64,000 nucleotides of DNA, taken from positions 744,001 through 808,000 of the forward strand of contig JANEZZ010002201.1 in assembly GCA_026122225.1 (NCBI GenBank), read 5' to 3'. Shown piece by piece: positions 60,137-64,000 of this stretch. The notes below the pieces were generated by a model. The model worked only from the letters and a program-made list of their open reading frames with translations. It did not search any database and was not told where the DNA came from. How positions within the stretch are numbered: position 1 is the stretch's first letter; each line of letters opens with the position of its first letter. Position numbers and translations under genes: made by a program. This stretch comes from Heloderma charlesbogerti. Lineage: Eukaryota > Chordata > Lepidosauria > Squamata > Helodermatidae.

Positions 60137-60410
60137 CAGTGTGGTGTGGTGGTTACAGTGCCGGACTGGGGGTTGGGAAGTCTGGGTTCAAGTACCCACT
60201 TGGCCATGAAGTACACTGGGTGACTCTGGGCAAGTCACTGGCTCTCAGACTAACCTACCTCACAGGACTGTGAGAATAAAATGGAGAGGAGGAGGATCAT
60301 GTACGGTGCCTTGGCCTTCTTGGAGGAAAAAATGGGATATATATATATGTATGTATGTATGTATGTGTATATATATATGTATAAATGTAACAAATAAATA
60401 AATAATAGCA
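60137..60410 (+). mobile_element. Sauria-type tRNA-derived SINE
   Basis: The head reads CCAGTGTGGTGTGGTGGTTA (tRNA A box) and GGGTTCAAGTACCCAC (B box). The body carries GGGCAAGTCACTGGCTCTCA and CTCACAGGACTGTGAG. The unit ends in ATGGGATATATATATATG and an AAATAAATAAAT tail, the layout of squamate Sauria SINEs. Confidence 0.85.
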
Positions 60411-61261
60411 TGCGGATTGGCAGCAATCTGTTGTTTATGACTGTGTGTTATTATATAGTAGTGATTTTACTGAGTTTCACATTTCCTGGCTTGTGAATAC
60501 ACATGTCATAAGGTTTTTTTCAATTATGAGGTAAGAAAGCATTCCAGCCCTGGGAATTCTTCTTTAGCTTGCTAAACAAGCTCCTGAAGCATCTTCAGAA
60601 AATGCTTTTTAATATAAATAGATGTTCTGTGCAAGTCCTAGGCATCATTTGCTACTCACAACTGCAGCAGCAGGACCCAAATGGTTAAGGCTCTATGGAC
60701 CATTGGGCAAGCCTAGTGACATGGCTGAACCTTAGAGGAAAAGAAGCCCTGCAGCCCCAAAACATGTTTAATCAAGCCTCAAGAAGTTTCCTAATTTAAA
60801 CAGCCTGTAGCAAAAGCAGAAGCTTTTATTCAAGGCTCTGTTAGCTAGCCCCCAATATTTTCATGACCTCTTTAGCTAAGAGACAGAAAAGATGTCTTCC
60901 CAGATGTTTCGGTGTTCAATGCAAATTACAGCAAATAGTTAAGGTTTTAAGCTAATTTAATTTTGTGCATTTGACATTAAAAGTCAATAGAAAAGCAATT
61001 ACATATATAAACACAATAGAAACGCAAACAATAAATTAAAATGTAGAATTCTAAGGAAAATTCTTTCCTTAGAAAATTCTTCAACAAATTCTTTTCACAA
61101 AAGTTCTGTGGTGACCCATTTCCAAGTCAAACTGAGGGGAATTTACTGCACAATAATTGTCATATGATTGAAATGGGAGAAATCCACCATGCACCATGAA
61201 ACCTTGTAGCTGAGACAGTGGAAGCTGACGAATGACAATGAACAAAGCCTCATTCCAATGT
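60411..61261. other. SYNE1 intron, AT-rich stretch
   Basis: I recognise nothing here. Confidence 0.4.
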
Positions 61262-61271
61262 CCTTGGTTGT

Positions 61272-61952
61272 TCAGTCATTCAGTTGTGTCCGACTCTTCA
61301 TGACCCCATGGACCATAGCACGCCAGGCCTTCCTGTCCTGCGCTCTCTCCCGGAGCGTGCTCAAGTTCATATTCATTGCATCGGTGATGCTATCTAGCCA
61401 TCTCATCCTCTGCTGTCCCCTTCTCCTTTTGCCTTCAATCCTTCCCAGCATCAGGGTCTTTTCCAGAGAGTTTTCTCTTCGCAATAGGTGGCCAAAATAT
61501 TTGAGCTTCAGCTTCAGTATCTGTCCTTCCAATGAGCACTCAGGGTTGATTTCCTTTAGTATGGACTGATTTGACCTCCTTGCAGTCCAGGGGACTCGTA
61601 AGAGTCTTCTCCAGCACCACAGTTCGAAAGCATCAATTCTTCGGTGCTCAGCCTTCCTTATAGTCCAGCTCTCACAGCCATACATTACTACTGGGAAAAC
61701 CATAGCTTTGATTAGACGGACCTTTGTCAGCAAGGTGATGTCTCTGCTTCTGACTATACTGTCTAGGTTTGTCATAGCTTTCTTCCCAAGGAGCAAGCGT
61801 CTTTTAATTTCATGGCTACAGTCACCGTCTGCGGTGATCTTGGAGCCCAAGAAAATAAAATCTGTCACTGCTTCCATTTCTTCCCCTTCCATATGCCAGG
61901 AAGTGATGGGGCCAGATGCCATGATCTGAGTTTTTTTAATGTTGAGTTTCAA
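61272..61952 (-). pseudogene. BovB ORF2, C-terminal frame
   Basis: An open frame of 226 codons with [33 protein letters not shown] and [13 protein letters not shown], then AMVHGVMKSRTQLND at its stop. It is the C-terminal part of the BovB polymerase protein. It is severed upstream by element 15, so no full protein can form. Confidence 0.88.
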
Positions 61953-61965
61953 ACCAGCTTTTGCA

Positions 61966-62296
61966 AACCGCCGTAGCCGCCGCCATTTGCGTACACTGTG
62001 TGTGTTTTTTTAGCTTGCCGTGATAGGCTACATAAATACTTACATAGCCTACCAAGGCGTCCGCAAATGGCGTCCCTGTGTTAGCCATGATAGGCTACGT
62101 AATTATTTACGTAGCCTTTTACAGCTATGAGGAAGTGAATGGTGGCCGCAGTGCGGCCGCCATTCACAAGTCAGCAAGGATGGCAGCAGGTGATGGCAGC
62201 AGGTGAGCAGCTTCGTTCTGCCACAGATTTCGGGGGGCTGAATGCACTGGCATTTGGCCTCACCGAGATCCGTGGCAGAATTCTCTGACATCCCTA
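61966..62296. mobile_element. Palindromic hAT-like element 15, one end only
   Basis: The terminus ACATCCCTA (ending 62296) and donor CAG|GTGAGC are present. Two TACATAAATACTTACATA-type hairpins and a GCGGCCGCCATTCAC block follow. The other end lacks a terminus: sequence starts at AACCGCCGTAGCCGCCGCC directly after BovB, and about 115 bp of BovB are missing. Confidence 0.85.
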
Positions 62297-62787
62297 ATTT
62301 TAATTCTGACCTGTGATTCATCCAACCCGGCGTTTCTCATGATGTACTCTGCATATAAGTTAAATAAGCAGGGCGACAATATGCAGCCTTGTCGTACTCC
62401 TTTCCCAATTTTGAACCAATCGGTTGTTCCATGTCCAGTTCTTGCTGTTGCTTCTTGACCCTCGTACAGGTTTCTCAGGAGACAGGTAAGGTGGTCTGGT
62501 ACTCCCATCTCTTTAAGAATTTGCCACAGTTCGTTGTGATCCACACAATCAAAGGCTTTAGCGTAGTCAATGAAGCAGAAATAGACGTTTTTCTGGAATT
62601 CTCTTGCTTTCTCCATGATCCAGCAAATGTTGACGATTTGATCTCTAGTTCCTCTGCCTCTTCGAAACCCAGCTTGTACTTCTGGTACTTCTCGGTTTGT
62701 CCACATCATGTGAAATGTATATGAGGCTGCACATAAAGAAGCTTCAAGAAGCTTCAAGGCGTGGTCAGTGCCCAGGACTTGATACAA
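62297..62787 (-). pseudogene. BovB reverse transcriptase, N-terminal frame
   Basis: Open from the 5' break through [37 protein letters not shown] and [20 protein letters not shown] to DESQVRIKI, then into the hAT-like element. The YADD box, expected about 15 residues on, is among the bases that were lost. Confidence 0.88.
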
Positions 62788-62850
62788 AAAGAAAAAAAGA
62801 TTATCTGAAATTTGGGGGCACTAGTGTGTAGTTTTAATGTACTTTATTTA

Positions 62851-63299
62851 GAACACAATCCTATGGCCGCTAGACAGCGTCTAGATGGCCATAGGATTTT
62901 TCGTTTTCTGGGAACTGCACATGAAATCAGCGCTCTGAGGTCAGTTCCCAGAAAACTACCTCCCCTTGCCCTCTCCTGCCACCTTGTAGGAGCACGGTTC
63001 GTCCCTGGCTCCGCACGCGTAAGAGCAGCGCAGAGCGGGGGGAAAGGGGGCATTCCTGGGGGCCGGAAGGGGATGGCAGAAGTACCATTACGATGCTTCC
63101 TATGCACTGTCTGGCCTCCACGCCCCCCCCCCACTTTGAGGCACCCCAGCTAGACAGCCAAAATCGGCCATCTAGCCACAATGCAGGGCACTTGGAGCGG
63201 AGAGGAGAAGATCCCCTCTGCGCTCCACCTGTGTTCACTGGATAGTCAGTCACTCCAAGTTCAGAGGCGGCTGACTATCCCCATAGGATTATGCGCTTA
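62851..63299. mobile_element. Foldback element, family B, copy 4
   Basis: It starts GAACACAATCCTATGGCC and ends CCATAGGATTATGCGCTTA. The flanks TTTATTTA (62843-62850) and TTTATATA (63300-63307) match at seven of eight, an 8-bp duplication as in hAT elements. Inner blocks GCTAGACAGC and TAGACAGCCAAAATCGGCCA are shared with copy 3. Confidence 0.78.
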
Positions 63300-63301
63300 T
63301 T

Positions 63302-63440
63302 TATATATTTATATTGCATTTCTATCCCACCTTTTTTCCTCTTGAAAGGAACCCAAGGAGCTTCATGGCCAAGTATGGTCTAGAACCCAGATCTCTCAAA
63401 TCCCAGTCCAACATTCTAACCACTACACCACACTGGCTCG
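63302..63440 (-). mobile_element. Sauria-type SINE, shortened, reversed
   Basis: On the minus strand it reads CCAGTGTGGTGTAGTGGTTA, the same tRNA-like head as at 60139, then a short body and tail with GGTGGGATAGAAATGC. The central part present at 60190-60300 is mostly missing. Confidence 0.75.
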
Positions 63441-63877
63441 CAACTGCATACAGGAGCAATAGTGTACCCTACCACTTTAAGAGGAATGAAGAATGAGGCA
63501 GGTGAATGGTGTATTAAACAAATCCACCTCCCAAGGCTCAGCAACTGGAGAGAAGTTTGGAATGGAGAAGCCCTTGGGGCACTGATAAGCAAGGCATAGA
63601 GGTAAGATGGGGATGCTGCGGGATGCTCCTCAGCATACTTCAAGGTGTATGGGCAAAGAAAAAGCTAGGTGTTGTCCCGTGCACTGTGCCAAGGCTTCAC
63701 GTCAGGACAGGATTGCCCAAATAAGAAATGGAAAGTTTCCTAAATCTGGAAAAAACAAACAAAAGGTGTGCTGCAACGGTGCTGCAGGGGGAAAAAAAAT
63801 GGTAAAAAACACTCCAGATCACATTACCACACCTAACATGTTCCAAGCAAAATAGTTCTTCCTTAGAATAGTACTTC
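63441..63877. other. SYNE1 intron, unique-looking part
   Basis: No gene or recognisable repeat seen. Confidence 0.4.
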
Positions 63878-63962
63878 CTGGTTTTCTTGTGTGAAATTCT
63901 TCTGTCCTCGACTGATTAGCACTTTCCTTGAAGACAGAAGAATTTAACACAGAGAAAACCAG
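63878..63962. other. Imperfect hairpin of ~85 nt, microRNA-precursor size
   Basis: Arm 63878-63906 (CTGGTTTTCTTGTGTGAAA...) pairs with 63933-63962 (...TTTAACACAGAGAAAACCAG), 29 and 30 nt, with one bulge and one mismatch and a 26-nt loop. It could be a microRNA precursor in either strand or a short palindromic transposon relic. I do not recognise a known mature microRNA. Confidence 0.5.
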
Positions 63963-64000
63963 AAAATACCATCACCTCTGAGCAAGAGCTATTTTGCTCA

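Larger units (their letters stand above)
61262..62840 (-). mobile_element. BovB/RTE LINE, inverted second copy
   Basis: On the minus strand it covers the same part as 35258-36598, with the same 5' breakpoint (CTTGAAGCTTCTTGAAGCTT) and the same family B neighbour. Palindromic element 15 lies inside and replaces part of the RT. The 3' end CAGTTGTGTCCGACTC is intact. Confidence 0.9.

Noticed and set aside
60137..60230. A tRNA gene
   Set aside because: The A and B box sequences belong to a SINE head followed by a SINE body and tail; no cloverleaf with a normal 3' end forms.

Overview
The window is vertebrate nuclear DNA, most likely from a squamate reptile. The case for a squamate is the combination of BovB/RTE LINEs, CR1 and L2-clade LINEs, tRNA-derived SINEs of the Sauria type and many hAT-like foldback elements. 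The species cannot be resolved from this sequence alone.

The only host gene I can support is a central part of SYNE1 (nesprin-1), on the minus strand. Twenty-three consecutive exons lie between 59785 and 1333, transcribed from high to low coordinates. Each is flanked by AG and GT, all exon phases fit, and together they give 4551 nt, an unbroken 1517-codon frame. The protein is a run of spectrin repeats from the long rod of nesprin-1. This rod links the KASH anchor in the outer nuclear membrane to the actin-binding head. Neither end of the gene is in the window: no calponin-homology or KASH exon is present.

The introns carry most of the sequence and nearly all the repeats. Region by region: 1-8.6 kb holds exons A-D with small foldback elements. 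8.6-15.1 kb is one intron filled with an interrupted CR1, a BovB 5' part and five copies of an unusual CpG-rich palindromic element. 15.2-19.1 kb holds exons E-H. 19.2-26.4 kb holds five more palindromic elements, a nearly complete L2-clade LINE and a 5S-rRNA/CR1 chimera. 27.4-31.7 kb has L2 copies broken by three palindromic elements. 33.6-36.6 kb has a BovB copy that recurs in inverted orientation at 61.2-62.9 kb. 38.5-59.8 kb holds exons K-W in mostly ordinary introns.

The most striking content is the palindromic family, about 15 copies and about 9.6 kb (15% of the window). The copies have TAGGGATG-type terminal inverted repeats and, in the best cases, perfect 8-bp target duplications, as hAT transposons do. 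They encode no transposase here. Inside, hairpins of about 36 bp are nested within larger palindromes, and variants are mirrored between arms. Almost every surviving end carries a consensus 5' splice donor facing outward. I treat this family as the candidate undescribed system; whether it is already catalogued needs a repeat-library search.
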